Below are positions 35,870 through 47,600 of a stretch of 64,000 nucleotides of DNA, one piece after another (the first letter of the stretch is position 1; every line of letters starts with the position of its first letter). This DNA comes from Pomphorhynchus laevis (lineage: Eukaryota; Acanthocephala; Palaeacanthocephala; Echinorhynchida; Pomphorhynchidae), in NCBI GenBank assembly GCA_012934845.2, contig WNNJ02000706.1, positions 32,991-96,990 on the forward strand, given 5' to 3'. Under the pieces are notes generated by a model. It was not told where the DNA came from and did not search any database. It saw only the letters and a program-made list of their open reading frames with translations. The translations under genes were made by a program, and so were the position numbers.

Positions 35870-36070
35870 GATCAGGTAACTGAGTAAATTATTTAAAAAT
35901 TAAACATAAAGATAAATGAAAACAATATAATCAAATATTATAATTAAATAATAGTAAACGATAAATAATTATACAAGATTTAATATAATATTGTATAAAA
36001 TAAAAGTCAATTTATATTAATTGACAAAAACAATTCATCAAAATTAACTGAAAAGTAGTGAATAGAAGTC
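35870..36070 (-). mobile_element. Naiad-like tail at the edge of the right repeat cluster
   Basis: AATCAGATCAGGTAACTGAG at 35870 begins the tail in reverse orientation; it runs into AACTGAAAAGTAGTGAAT and GAAGTCCAGTC of the repeat unit. It mirrors 31600-31770 and is a direct copy of 44385-44590. Confidence 0.6.
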
Positions 36071-36267
36071 CAGTCTATCAAGCAACACAATTTTATGTAA
36101 ATGTACATACCGAATCCATAAAGGAACTAACGTTTGCAGAGACGATTAATCAACAACTTCACCTAGTATTTAAGGATAGTCCGCACAACAATTCGATTTG
36201 GTAATGAGAGTAAACTTCAGTCAATTAAGCAAAGCGTCGGAAACGACTTTATTCACAATGTCACACA

Positions 36268-36342
36268 GGCAACCGAAACGACCAGTGAGTACTTCATTCA
36301 ACTGATGAGTGTTGCCGGGTACTCATTGGTCGTCTAGAAGTG
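36268..36342 (+). ncRNA. Hammerhead-like module R1
   Basis: GGCAACC 36268-36274, GAAA 36275-36278, CGACCAGTGAGTAC 36279-36292, CTGATGA 36302-36308, GTTGCC 36311-36316, GTACTCATTGGTCG 36319-36332, GTC 36332-36334, TAGAA 36335-36339. Stem III is a 14-bp hairpin with one G-U pair. Its loop contains the CTGATGA and stem II strand; stem I has one mismatch (TTCAA with TAGAA). Confidence 0.5.
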
Positions 36343-36630
36343 ATATGGTTACAGAAAGTCGTGAATCAAAATCCCGTCTAGCACGCAACACATTTTGTAT
36401 AATTGACGTATTTCGCAAGAAAACCTGGACCGTTGTCTACTCAGCACATCCGTGCACCACTAGTATACATGCATTTTTTATTAAAGATCTAACGAGTGCA
36501 GCGACAATTCAGCAACAAACCGTGCCTAGTGTTTAAGGATGATCCGCACAGCAATTCGATCAAGTAAAATGCGTAAGCCTCAGACAATTAAGCGAGGTGT
36601 TGAAAACACCTTCATTCACAACGTCACACA

Positions 36631-36703
36631 GGCAACCGAAACGAATAGTGAGTACTTCATTCTACTGATGAGCCTTGCCGGGTACTAATTGGCCGTCTAG
36701 AAG
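36631..36703 (+). ncRNA. Hammerhead-like module R2
   Basis: GGCAACC 36631-36637, GAAA 36638-36641, TTCTA then CTGATGA 36665-36671, CTTGCC, GTC 36695-36697 and TAGAA. Stem I is restored to 5 bp; stem III has lost some pairs (CGAATAGTGAGTAC against GTACTAATTGGCCG). Confidence 0.45.
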
Positions 36704-37460
36704 TGACCTGGTGACTGAAAGTCGTGAATCGAAGTTCAGTCTAACAAGCAACACCATTTTGTATTAATGCTGTATTTCTAAATAAATCCTGAACATTTGT
36801 ATTTTTTTTAAACTAGAATTCTTTTTAGACTTATGTCACTCCTATATGTAGATCTTGGCTTAAGGATATTTGGCAGTGATGATAAGTTCGCGTTATCGTC
36901 GCTGTTTTTGTCTCGACAAAGAGATGCAAGAGCAGGATGATTTACGATGACAACATTTGCATATTCTTCCTTATTATCTGGATGCGTTTTCTTCAATAAT
37001 TGTTTTCTATCCATCAGTCGCACCTCTTTAAAATCCCTTTCGATCTGTATGCGCTAATATCCTCGATGAAACAACAAATTTTTTAGATCTATCAGTGATT
37101 TCTCAAAAATGATTGCCGCAGAACATTTTTTTTGTAGTGATTGATTCATTCCTTATCAACAATATTTTTATACTATGATGATGGACACTACTTGAGTAAA
37201 CAAATGATCTAACCACTTCAGTCGTTTCGGCTGCCTTGTGATATATGAGCTACCGGAACACAGTTTTACACATTCTGCGATTATATTATGAAAATGTATC
37301 AAATAAAAGGATCCTGTGAGAAAGCAAGCAGCGACAGCAAATAATATTCCTGCCAAATAAAATTATGATTATCCGCAAACCACGCTGTTAGTTTAAAGAG
37401 ATTTTGCTTATGCTACTAAATTAGCAAATTCTCGGAGATGGCTTTAAAATATATCACAAT

Positions 37461-37533
37461 GCAGCCGAAACGACTGATGGTAGTTCACCCTATTGATAAG
37501 TGCTGCCGGCTACCATCAGCTCGTCTAGAAGTG
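37461..37533 (+). ncRNA. Hammerhead-like module R3
   Basis: Second subfamily: GCAGCC 37461-37466, GAAA 37467-37470, CTGATGGTAG, degenerate core TTGATAA 37493-37499, GTGCTGCC, CTACCATCAG, GTC 37523-37525, TAGAA. Stem II here is GCAGC/GCTGC where subfamily 1 has GCAAC/GTTGC, a paired change. Confidence 0.45.
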
Positions 37534-37819
37534 AAAAGGAAGTATGCTCTGCATGTAATCAAACTCCGGAATCGGCAACATCTACGATTGTGAAACTAGA
37601 GCTTTTTAGTTCCCGGAGCACAGCTTTACACATTCTGCGATTATATTATGAAAATGTATCCAATAAAAAGATCCTGTGGGAAAGCAAGCAGCGACAGCAA
37701 ATAAAATTTCTGCCGAATAAAATTAGGATGATCCGGAAAGCAAGTTGTTAGTTTATAGAGGTTATGCTTATGCTGCTACGTTAGCAAATTCTCGGAGATG
37801 CCTTTTAAATATATCACAA

Positions 37820-37893
37820 GGCTGCCAAAACGACTGATGGTAGTTCACCATACTGATGAGTGCTGTCGGCTACCATCAGCTCGTCTAGGAGTG
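37820..37893 (+). ncRNA. Hammerhead-like module R4
   Basis: GGCTGCC 37820-37826, AAAA in place of GAAA, CTGATGGTAG, intact CTGATGA 37853-37859, GTGCTGTC, CTACCATCAG, GTC 37883-37885, TAGGA. Stem II is weakened; stem III is intact apart from one extra base. Confidence 0.4.
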
Positions 37894-38805
37894 ATAAAAA
37901 GTCTGCTCTGAATGTAATCAAACTCCGGAATTGGCAACATCTACGACTGTAAAACTGGGGCTTTTTAGCTCCCGGAGCACAGTTTTACACATTCTGCGAT
38001 TATATTATGAAAATGTATCCAAAAAAGGATCCTGTGAGAAAGCAAGCAGCGACAGCAAATAAAATTTCTGCCGAATAAAATTAGGATGATCCGGAAAGCC
38101 CGTTGTTAGTTTAAAAAGGTTATGCTTATGCTTCTACGTTAGCAAATTCTCGGAGATGCCTTTTAAGTATATCACAAGGAAACCGAAACGACTGATGGTA
38201 GTTCATTGGACTCAGTTATCTGATCTGATTTACTGGTAAAACTTGATTTTTGCAGCATACATACATTTGTTTTATTTCATTGTCATGACTGCTGATATTA
38301 GCATTTGTTGCATTTCGATATTGCAGAGAATCCTAAATTTAATTCAAGGTAGTTTTGATGGTAACAAAATATGATACAAATATTACAGAGTAAATTTATT
38401 CTCGAAGGATAACTTGTATCTTGGTATTTCTTGATTATATTTCTTATATAAGGTGAATAGTATTCCTTAAATATAGAAGTTCAAACTGTTTGTAATAGAA
38501 AAAACATACTTTGAATATTGGGATACATCTTTGAATTGAAATTTATGTAAGAAATGTTCTCCAAATGCCTAATTGTGGTAGAAAGACAAATTATTTATTC
38601 ATATATTTAATCTGAAAATTCGAACGAGAATTTAAACAATAAATGAGCAACAGCAGAAACACTATCGATGCATCAATGGATCCAACAGTTTTTGCATCTA
38701 ATGGAGATCCAGTCAAAGAAGGATAAAAGGTTACTGATCTTGTAAATATCTGTTTCTAGCACGAAGGGAAAACTACTTCCTGTACAAAAATTAACTAACT
38801 AGGTA

Positions 38806-39070
38806 GTGATAAAGTTGAAAAGCGGTTGGAGAAAATCTTCCTCCTTAACATTTTTTGAGAGTTTGATTCGAAATTTTAGAAGAGTTCTTTTCAATTCTAT
38901 TCAGATCCTCGAAGCGGAAGTTCGAATTTGTTTTTCTTCTCCAGATCTGGCTTACTTATATCTAGACTACTTCACAAAAAACTTGTCTGACTATGACTCG
39001 ACCGATTATAACCCCATTCAAGTAACTTTAAAGTTTCGAATTTTTCTGCATATGCCTCGGGTGAAAATAT
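38806..39070 (+). mobile_element. LINE endonuclease C-terminal scrap
   Basis: The frame contains SSPDLAYLYLDYFTKNLSDY followed by DSTDYNPIQVTLKF. The latter resembles the terminal S-D-H-N/x-P box of LINE endonucleases, with Tyr in place of His. It abuts an inverted ORF1 zinc-knuckle fragment, so it is rearranged debris. Confidence 0.45.
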
Positions 39071-39860
39071 TTAAAACTTCGAGAAGGACTTTAAGGCGAC
39101 AAACACTCGCCTCGTTATGTAGAAAATGGTCTAGCCTTTCCCATTTCGTTCTGCTTCACTGCCGTGGATAATACTGAGCTCCTTGTAACAGCAAGTGCCA
39201 CCCATTCTTGGGTAACAACATAGTTTTTACAGTAATTGAAGCAGACTCACTTACATTTCTACATTGCCATAAGATGCCATGGATGGAGACACTTGTCTTA
39301 CACTTGTCCTAGGCCGCATACACGTTTTGCATGTGGCCTGGGTAAGTACACAAGGGGGAATGTGCCTTCTCCCCTCAATGCTTTAACTGTGAAAGACAAC
39401 ACCTGGCGTGATCTAGACGTTACCCCTTATTTAAGGCTTATTAAAGAATACACATCGGTACACTGGCAACCAGACGAGCCTTCTTTGCTGTAGTTTCGGC
39501 AATCCTTGTGAGTTATGAATGAGCGATCGCGATATTTGTGATTTTGATGGATACAAGGATGCAGATCTTGAACGGTAAATTTTAATCCATTGTTGTCAAC
39601 TTTAAAAAGAACAAGTGGAATAACGTTTCCCTCTTCCTGTTTTCTTGAAGGCTAGGAGGCCATATGGGTCCAAATGAGGACTGCTGTAATACCGTCTTTA
39701 GCTCTAAAGAAACTTGCAAAGACTAATGGATCACAATGGGCTATATCCCTAGGAAATGAAGACAATGCCGGTGGGCAAGTGTCTTCTTCTGGTGCGAAGG
39801 GAGTGAAAAGGCTAACCTCTCACTCTGGGCTCCTGCTAAGGTGTGGCAATCCACTCCACT
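39040..39860 (+). mobile_element. LINE ORF1 zinc-knuckle fragment, mirrored copy
   Basis: 39236-39493 repeats the knuckle peptide of 34837-35094 (RCHGWRHLSYTCPRPHTR, NTWRDLDVTPYLR). 39655-39830, antisense, matches the ASSFRAK piece. Differences from the left copy are scattered and include frame-neutral substitutions. Confidence 0.6.
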
Positions 39861-39879
39861 AGATAACGACTCAGACTTT

Positions 39880-41045
39880 TTGTATAAAAGAAGAACATAA
39901 CTCATATTTAATTCCTACAACTAGGTCACAGCTACACAAAAGTGGTGAAGAACTTTGTACTCATTAAATATTTTACAAAACCTATCCTTTCGTACCCGGT
40001 GGAAAGATTTTTACAAATCTACAAAAAGCATTAAAATAGTTGGGCCTACTTCCAGATGCGTTAAGGAATAGTTAAAAAAGTGAATCGCTGATCTGTAATT
40101 TTTCAAACAAAACAAAATACACGTTACTATTTCTGCAACTTTGCCTATACTACCGTTTGTATCATTAGCTCAAGGTTCCTGGCAAACAACTTGCCTGTTA
40201 AGCTAAGAAGAGTAATACCATTATAATTTGAACATTGCGTTCGATTTTCTTATAGATCGGAATTACAACCCCAGCTGGCAAATCACAAGGTACCTTTTCT
40301 GACTTCAGTACTACGTTAAAAGTCGTGTTATTCACTTCATATCTCCAGCGTAAAGGGCTGCAACATCTTAGGTCGAATAGCATCACCCCCACCAGATTTG
40401 CTATTGCGAAGTTTGTAAACAACAGTAATGACCTTTTTCAAGGTAATGATATCTTCAATTAAGTTCAAAGATTCTTCTTTTCAAGGGGAGAAAAAACGCA
40501 ATTTGTATTAAGGACACGTCTAAAATTCTCTTTTCAACGACTATCTTCAAAATCCGTAAGCAGATACACATAAATGCTTATAATAACTTGACAGATTTCT
40601 GCTTTCAAACACAAAAGGCTTTAATCGTTCTCCAGAACATCTTAGAGGCAAACTAATAATCAAGTTCGAGACGCTCATCAAACTTCATGCAAGTTGCTTT
40701 CTTTCACTCAGTAACTGATAAAGCTGCTGCGTTCTTAGCATGTTAAAGCTTGTTCAGCCTCGAATGACCAATCAGACAAGGTTGGCGGCCACTTTTTTCT
40801 GATGCACGATAGCTCTTACTACTGTTATCCACCATGCAGTTTGACGATTGTCTCCACGACAGGCACCTTCAGTTTGTCAAGTGAAGTTTTGAACATAACA
40901 GAAGTGCTACAATTAACACCACTCGCACTCAGATCTGAATTACGTTTCTACGCACCACTGCCTTTCAGGTAGCACAGTCATTGCCAACATTGAAGTCGCT
41001 CAATAAAATGAGAGAATCACATGCAGGTTCAAAATTAAATAAATC
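39880..41045 (-). mobile_element. Second RTE-type LINE relic
   Basis: Diverged copy of 5907-7500 with internal deletions. The minus-strand frame 40422-40198 gives LPAGVVIPIYKKIERNVQII, the RT block that precedes the catalytic palm (IPIYKKG.ERN in the family). The endonuclease scrap resembling 7365-7490 is at 40898-41000. Confidence 0.7.
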
Positions 41046-41049
41046 CTGA

Positions 41050-42000
41050 AGATCATACACAAATTACTAATCAGTAATTTCCAACGTAAATCACGAGTAA
41101 GCATTTTTAAATTTATTAAATTGGAAAATTCAAATTTTTAAATGCAAAGTCGACAAGATATAAATTTATTTCAGCAAATACTTTTAATTAAATATTTTGT
41201 TTTGTTCTTCATACAACATTTGGCTATGCTGCATTTGGACGATCGAGAACTAAATATACAGAGAATATCAAAAAGTTAAGCAGGCAAATAGAAATATATG
41301 AGTAGAGTTCAATATAAAAATGAAGTCATGTCCTTGCACAAAACAATTTATTAAAATGCTTTATCTTAAATAAAGTATTATTTCGGCCGTAAAATGCAGC
41401 TTTGAAATATCATGTAACAATTAGCAAGCAAATCGAGAGATACTGTGGATGTAAGAATATTAAAACTTAGAAAACTAATTGAAGCATACATGTAATAACA
41501 GATTAAATAAAACGTAGTTTTCGCAATAACGCCAATAAAACGTTGTAGGTATTTACAAACTACTCGGCAAAATCCAGAAGTTTACTGATTACAATTTAAC
41601 TATGTAATTAAAAAGAATGTTTGTTTGCGATATGTTAAGTCACTACTACAGAATCGTCAACAAACTGTCTACAATTATTTTTTCGTCTGCGTTCAAGATC
41701 CACTGTTTCTTAAATAACCATACATTATGCGAAAAGACATTAAATTTCAAATTAATAAAAATTTTTTATTGAAAAGCATTAGGTGATGTTGATCGAATAC
41801 TTAGAGACTTTGCGTTAGGGGATAAAGCTGCAACAAATAAAGTTCTTATTTCCGCATTTAGCGATAAATGCTCTTGCACATGATGTAATATATGTGGTCT
41901 ACTAGCTTATCCTAAGTGAACCACCCATGCTAATTAGTATCGTCCTGCTGTATCAAGAATATGATCAATACATGTGATAATAATGTCGTGCTACAACCAG
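41050..42000. repeat. Flank shared with 7.9-9.6 and 13.8-14.7 kb; Naiad empty site
   Basis: 41070-41715 follows 8935-9578 and 41715-41920 follows 13860-13930 and 14640-14720. The Naiad block 9580-13830 is absent here: TCAAGATCCACTGTTTCTTA at about 41692-41711 continues straight into the right flank. This locus therefore shows the pre-insertion state. Confidence 0.7.
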
Positions 42001-43150
42001 ATTAATTTTAATGTTACAAAATTAATGATAAATACACACGTTGTCATAAACGATTATGATGGTAGATAACAAGACAAACTGAATTTACCTTCCCAGTTAG
42101 TTGGTAAGGTTGTCAAACAATGCAATTTTACGTTTAAATGTTGACTCGATTTTGGATTGCAATTAAGTTTGCTGGCAACTTTAAAATTCGCAAAATAATA
42201 ATGCTTATATTCTTCATATCTCAGTTCACTAAATAAATGAGAATGCAAAGGAAGAACTAATTTTACTTAATGCTTACATCTCGGCTTCCGTCGACAATAC
42301 ATAAATGTTTGCAATGAGAAATTCATTTGTACTAAATGTACAGTAGTTATATATAATTATACGGTTTAGTTGAATCAAGATTATTAAGTAAAAAATCTAT
42401 TTATACAAAGTCTATGAACACAAAAATTATTTTATTTTTCTGTACAAAATAAAATAAATTCTATTTTACGTATGTTTCTTATAATTTAATTTTTTTTGTT
42501 TATTTAAATGTTTTGTTTAAATTATTGTTTGTATCTTGAATTTTTCTTATAAGTGTATTAATAATGAAATGTGTTTAAATTAAATGATTTCAGATTTTAA
42601 TTATCTTTTAGGACAAAGTCGATTATTTTAAATAGCCGAATGAAACAATTAAAAATTAATTATTCACTTATATATACAATGATGATTATCCGAAGAGACT
42701 GATAAAATGAAATGTTCGAAAGCATCTGCTTTTATCATCAAGTATAACAATACAACGAAGGTGATCATTGACTGAATTACAAAAGTGTTCAAACACTACT
42801 TTTTATTCACATGCAAAGCGCGAATAATTCCTGAAAATTGTAATTACTTGATTTATCGTATTAAATTCAAATCGATAAGTTCTTTGCTAATTTAGAAAAG
42901 AAGATTATGTCACACGATATTTAATGTGAAATCAATAAAATTAGAGTAGTGTTCACTTATAGATCCAGCATGAACAAGCGATTTCGATAATTATCTAACC
43001 AGAACTTAATTTTATTTTTACGCCTACTGTTGAAATTATCAATAAATGATTTTATTCATATAGATAACTATTTTGCGAATAATTTATAAATTATTATATT
43101 ATCAATGATAAATAAAATATAAATAAATCCGAACACTGACGTAATTTTAT
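42000..43150. other. AT-rich DNA without recognisable features
   Basis: No open frame with convincing composition, no domain and no repeat shared with the rest of the window was found here. Confidence 0.5.
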
Positions 43151-43330
43151 TTAATTCAAATCAGCTAACTAAGTTTTCGTATTTAATATAATTATAAAAT
43201 AAACAAAACATAATAATGCTAAATCAAAATTTACTAATTAAATAATAAAATAAATAATTGTTTTAAGGTTTTTTATAATTTATATCAAGTTAAAAAATAA
43301 ATAATAAAATAAATAAATAATAATTATTTA
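43150..43330 (-). mobile_element. Naiad tail fragment
   Basis: The end motif AAATCAGCTAACTAAG at 43158 and the AAACAAAACATAATAATGCT block match the reverse complement of 13690-13820. Confidence 0.65.
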
Positions 43331-43504
43331 TTAATAAATAGTAATAATTTATTTATAATGAAAAATTTATTTATCCATAAAAATATATAAAAAATGGGAA
43401 TGCGTTAGACTGTAGTGAAAAAGCACACTATTCAGGGCGATATCATCATACAACACTGACAAAACAAATATATGTTTGAGGTAATTCATTGTAATATAGT
43501 AAAA

Positions 43505-43575
43505 TGAAGTAGATCAACAATCATAATGACTGTAGTTTTGTCGTTATTTCGACTCATCAGCGGGATGTAACCTTT
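43505..43575 (-). ncRNA. Possible decayed hammerhead ribozyme
   Basis: Minus strand: CTGATGA (43560-43554), stem II GTCG / CGAC closing an AAATAA loop (43553-43540), AAAA where GAAA is expected, C, TACA, then GTC (43530-43528). The two-base-pair stem III with a four-base loop matches the very short stem III reported for hammerheads in Penelope-like elements. I find no convincing stem I, so the copy is dead or the match is partial. Confidence 0.4.
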
Positions 43576-43929
43576 GACTGTTCGCTGAACGTATGGACTA
43601 CGTATATCTTATAAAGAGATATTCTTCTATGTGTATATAAGATTTACTCCCAAATTATTACATATAAAATGATACAAACTAATATGATATCCACTGCAAT
43701 GATATATACTAACATCTTATACAATGAAATATATATGAATATCTATCTGATTACCGAGAGATACTCCTTAGAATTAAAAAAAACTACAAATAAGGTTAAA
43801 CACGGAAGATTTCGACTTAAGTTTCTTTAAATATGTGCTTTATCCTTGCAATTGATAATTTGTTACGTGTTATCATTGTTGAAAAATTTCCCCCTCGTTG
43901 CACGTAATTATAAATAACTCTAATCGTTG

Positions 43930-44600
43930 CTGTTCACAATTATTAATAATGCAATTAAAAAATGAATTACTCGTAATTGCATCAAATCCAGATCATGATG
44001 CAAAAATGTGCCGTTCGAGTTAAATTATAAGTATAAAAAAGTCTTTGTATAAAAAATGTTTAATAAATATTAAATCGATAGTTTACAGAACATTCATACG
44101 ATACTTTTTGAACTCACATGTATACTGTCTTTAGACTCGTCGAAATTAAGATAGAAGAGTCGGCGATATGCAAATATCTTAATTCGCAAATAAAGAACAT
44201 AAGAACAAATAAATCTACTTACAGATTTTCCAATGTGCTATATCCCGAAAAGTTGAATCTTTTATCTTCATTATTCACAATCATTCTAAAAGATGGAAAA
44301 ACATTAAAAATTTGCTCGAATGCAATAATTTGTCAATATCAGTTTTGCTTATGTATTGCTTCTGATAATCAAAATTAGAAACAATCAGATCAGGTAACTG
44401 AGTAACTTATTTAAGAATTAAACATAAAGATAAATGAAAACAACATAATTAAATATTATAATTAAATAATAGTAAACGATAAATAATTATACAAGATTTA
44501 ATATAATATTGTATAAAATAAAAGTCAATTTATATTAATTGACAAAAACAATTCATCAAAATTAACTGAAAAGTAGTGAGTAGAAGTCTAGTCTATCAAC
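43930..44600. repeat. Direct duplicate of 35440-36080 (exon k block)
   Basis: Exon k, its flanks and the attached Naiad-like tail are repeated in the same orientation 8.5 kb away. Divergence is modest and scattered. Confidence 0.8.
44223..44285 (-). CDS. Exon k
   Basis: 63 nt, acceptor TTTTAG, donor GTAAGT; MIVNNEDKRFNFSGYSTLEN. Three copies exist in the window (also 31858-31920 and 35766-35704) and all keep the frame, with amino-acid differences. Confidence 0.7.
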
Positions 44601-47600
44601 CAATACCTATACGGAAACTTAATCTTTAAGAAATTATATCATGCTAAAAATACTTTTTCATAGATTAAAGTAATTGTCAAAATATGCGGCCCAATAAACA
44701 AAAACTCAATAATCTCGAAAGTATTTGTTCGAATTTATTACATTAAATACGAATATATGTCGAAACCTGATAGCATAACAGTTCCTACTGAACACCTATA
44801 ATCTTTATTCTTATACATCGTCTAGTCTTTATTATTCAATTCATAAAAATTAAATTTTATTATTATTCAATTCATAATAAATAACTTTTATCATTATTCA
44901 ATTCATAAAAATTAAATTTTACTTTAAATTTTAACTTAAAATTTTAACTTTAAATTTTAATTTTACATCCTCTATTATTTATTATTCAATTAATAAAAAT
45001 TAAATTTTACTTTAAATTTAAGCTTTTAATTTCGACTTGATAAATATATATAATGAAATCTTATAATTATTTTTTATCAATATTGATTTTGAATTTATAT
45101 ATCGTATTAATAATCCTTATTCTGATAATCATCTGTTAGTTATTAGTAAATTCATAAAATACGACTTTTATTTTGTAACTTTGTATAAGTTACACGAAAT
45201 CTTTAATAAGAATAATTATTTATTTAAATATTAAAATTTTAACTTTATATATAGATTATATAAATCTTTATACAATTATTTATTATTTATAATTAATTAT
45301 TTGACTTTTAATTTATATCTTGTATAAAATATTTGGACTCAGGTATCTGATCTGATTTACTGGTAAAACTTGATTATTGCGGCATACATACATTTGTTTT
45401 ATTTCATTGTCATGATTGCTGATATTAGCATTTTGTTGCATGCCGATATTGCAGAGAACCCTAAATTTAAATCAAGATAGTGTTGATGGTAACCAAATAT
45501 GATACAAATATTACAGAGTAGATTTATTTTCTAAGGATAACTTGTATCTTGACATAAATGGATTGTATCTCTTTAATACGATGATTACTATACCTTTAAC
45601 AGAAATAGAAGTTCAAACTGTTTGTAATAGAAAATACATACTTTGAATATTGGGATACATCTTTGAATTGAAATTTATGTAAGAAATGTTCTCCAAATGC
45701 CTATGAAATAATAAGTAGCATAATACGTAACATATGTTAATTGACTGTATTTTTAATTATTTGCTGTTTAAATAAATGAAAAATTGTGCGTTTAAATATG
45801 TGATTTAAAAGCAGGCTTAAACATTATGCAACGTCAATACCATTTTAATTGCTTACGTAACAATAAGTTTTTAATTGTTTGTTAATTACAAAATGCAGAA
45901 ATTTAAATAAAAAATAATTTAAAGAGCATGATGCAACGTAAACATCATTTAATTGTTAGAGTAGCAATAAGTTTTTAATTGTTTATTAAAAACAAAATAA
46001 AATATATTAATATAAAAGCTAAAATAAAAAGTAATTTAATAACTAATTTGTTTTAAAACAAAATAAATTTATTAATAAAATTTCTATATTTTATTTAAAT
46101 AAAATATAGAAATTTATTTAACTTTTTTTATTAAAATAAATTCACAATCCAAATTATAAATCAATTATATACAAAATATAGAAGCTAAAATAAAAAATAA
46201 TTTAATAATAAGTTTAATTTAAAATTATTATATGATGAACTTATCAATTATTCACACTAATAATCTATAATTGTCAAATATGTTATAAAGTTTGAAAATA
46301 TATAATCTAAGGCAGTATGTTTACGACATCAATGCAACATAAAGAGTCATTTTATCATTTAAAATTTTATATTTATAATGAACCATAGAATAAAACCTTT
46401 TAGTCATTTAACCATTAAAAAACTGAATATTTGCAACAGAAAAAATGATTTAGTTTTTTAATTAAAATTAGAAAGCAAAGCTACGTCATTTACCTAATAT
46501 TTCATGTGAAATTCTTCCTATAAGAGATCAGTATAATTCGAGTGAACATCGATTATAGTTCAAGGTAAACTATTATCTTACAACCATGAACGAAAATGTG
46601 AGTATATGAGCTCTTATTTATATTTCAGCATACATTAGAAAATTACGATGTTTTTGTTCATGATTGCGAATGTGAAAAAGTTTAAAGTGGTTTTCTACAT
46701 TCACCATTCAGTAATTAATCGAAATAAAAGTAATTAAAATCATGAAAACTTCCACTACGAGCTGTTTAAATTGCATCGATAATCGAATAATAACAATTTT
46801 GTATAAAATTTCACACGCATTCTGCACTTTCTTGAAAATCATAAATGGAAATACATACAATTGTTGGTAATTAAGAACAAATCCTAATAATCTAGAAATC
46901 ATATATAATGTCTGCTATTACTTAGTACTACTAATAATTTAAACGTTTTGCATTTATATAGATTATTTTAAAAACGTAGGTATTGAAAAAAGAAGATAAA
47001 AGCAGATACTTACAATTCCAAAAGAGGCATTTTAATATTATGCATTGGCATCACCTTCATATGTTTGAAACGCCTAAATTCGCAAATTCAATATTTTACT
47101 GACACAATTACAATTTTAACTAGGAAAGATTATTTTGGGTCAATCGATTAAGAAAGGCAGGCCGCAATTGTTATAGACACATGCGCATATGTCTATAATT
47201 AAAGTGTAATATTTATATTTATTTGACATTAAATATAAATCGATGAAATACATCAATATTTGATAGTACAATGCGAAAGTGCTTACTATTTTATATACAA
47301 TAAGCCAAATTGGTTGATAAAAAATAACAAAATTATTTCTCTCAGTGTAAAACATTATATTAATATAAGTAATAATATATTTATTATTCATATAATTAAT
47401 AATTAATATAATTTATATAATTAGTTAATATAATATAATTAATAATTAAAATAATCAATATAATTAAATGCTTCATAAAGCATGATGAGGATAACTGATC
47501 GTATCTTACAGGACCTCAGAAGTATGAAAGAACACGAATTTGAATAATTTATCAATTAATTAATAATTAATGATATTTATAATATCATTATTGTTATTGA

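Larger units (their letters stand above)
35373..38020. repeat. Inner inverted repeat, right half
   Basis: Reverse complement of 29940-32256: exon k, the Naiad-like tail, then hammerhead-like units and a ~380-bp unrelated segment (36790-37165). The two halves agree closely but their position sums drift from 67.62 to 67.95 kb, showing indels of about 300 bp. The loop between the halves is the 3.1 kb at 32257-35372. Confidence 0.75.
36060..38208 (+). repeat. Right cluster of ~360-bp hammerhead-like tandem units
   Basis: Plus-strand modules start at 36268, 36631 (363 bp apart), 37461, 37820 and 38178 (359 and about 358 bp apart). Subfamily 1 occupies 36060-36790 and subfamily 2 37365-38208. Between them are a 380-bp foreign segment and one inverted subfamily-2 unit (37190-37365). 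The last unit is cut off by the Naiad end motif at 38208. A unit length of about 360 bp in tandem fits the size of metazoan retrozymes, which are hammerhead-bearing non-autonomous retroelements. Confidence 0.75.
35704..38568 (-). pseudogene. Central partial copy of exons i, j, k
   Basis: Exons on the minus strand: i at 38568-38506 (63 nt), j at 38332-38265 (68 nt, one base short of its 69-nt relatives, which breaks the frame) and k at 35766-35704 (63 nt, in frame, KRFNFSGYSALEK). They are direct copies of 45700-45638, 45460-45392 and 44285-44223, so exons i-j-k were duplicated in tandem within the gene before hammerhead-like repeats filled the j-k intron. Because j is out of frame, this set is probably not part of a working product unless j is skipped, which symmetric exons allow. 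Confidence 0.55.

Noticed and set aside
36808-37023. 71-residue minus-strand ORF inside the repeat cluster
   Set aside because: Its mirror near 30930-31010 is interrupted; no domain recognised; it lies in a foreign segment inserted in the repeats.
36060-38208. CRISPR-like array
   Set aside because: Units are ~360 bp, diverged and eukaryotic; there are no short repeats with unique spacers.
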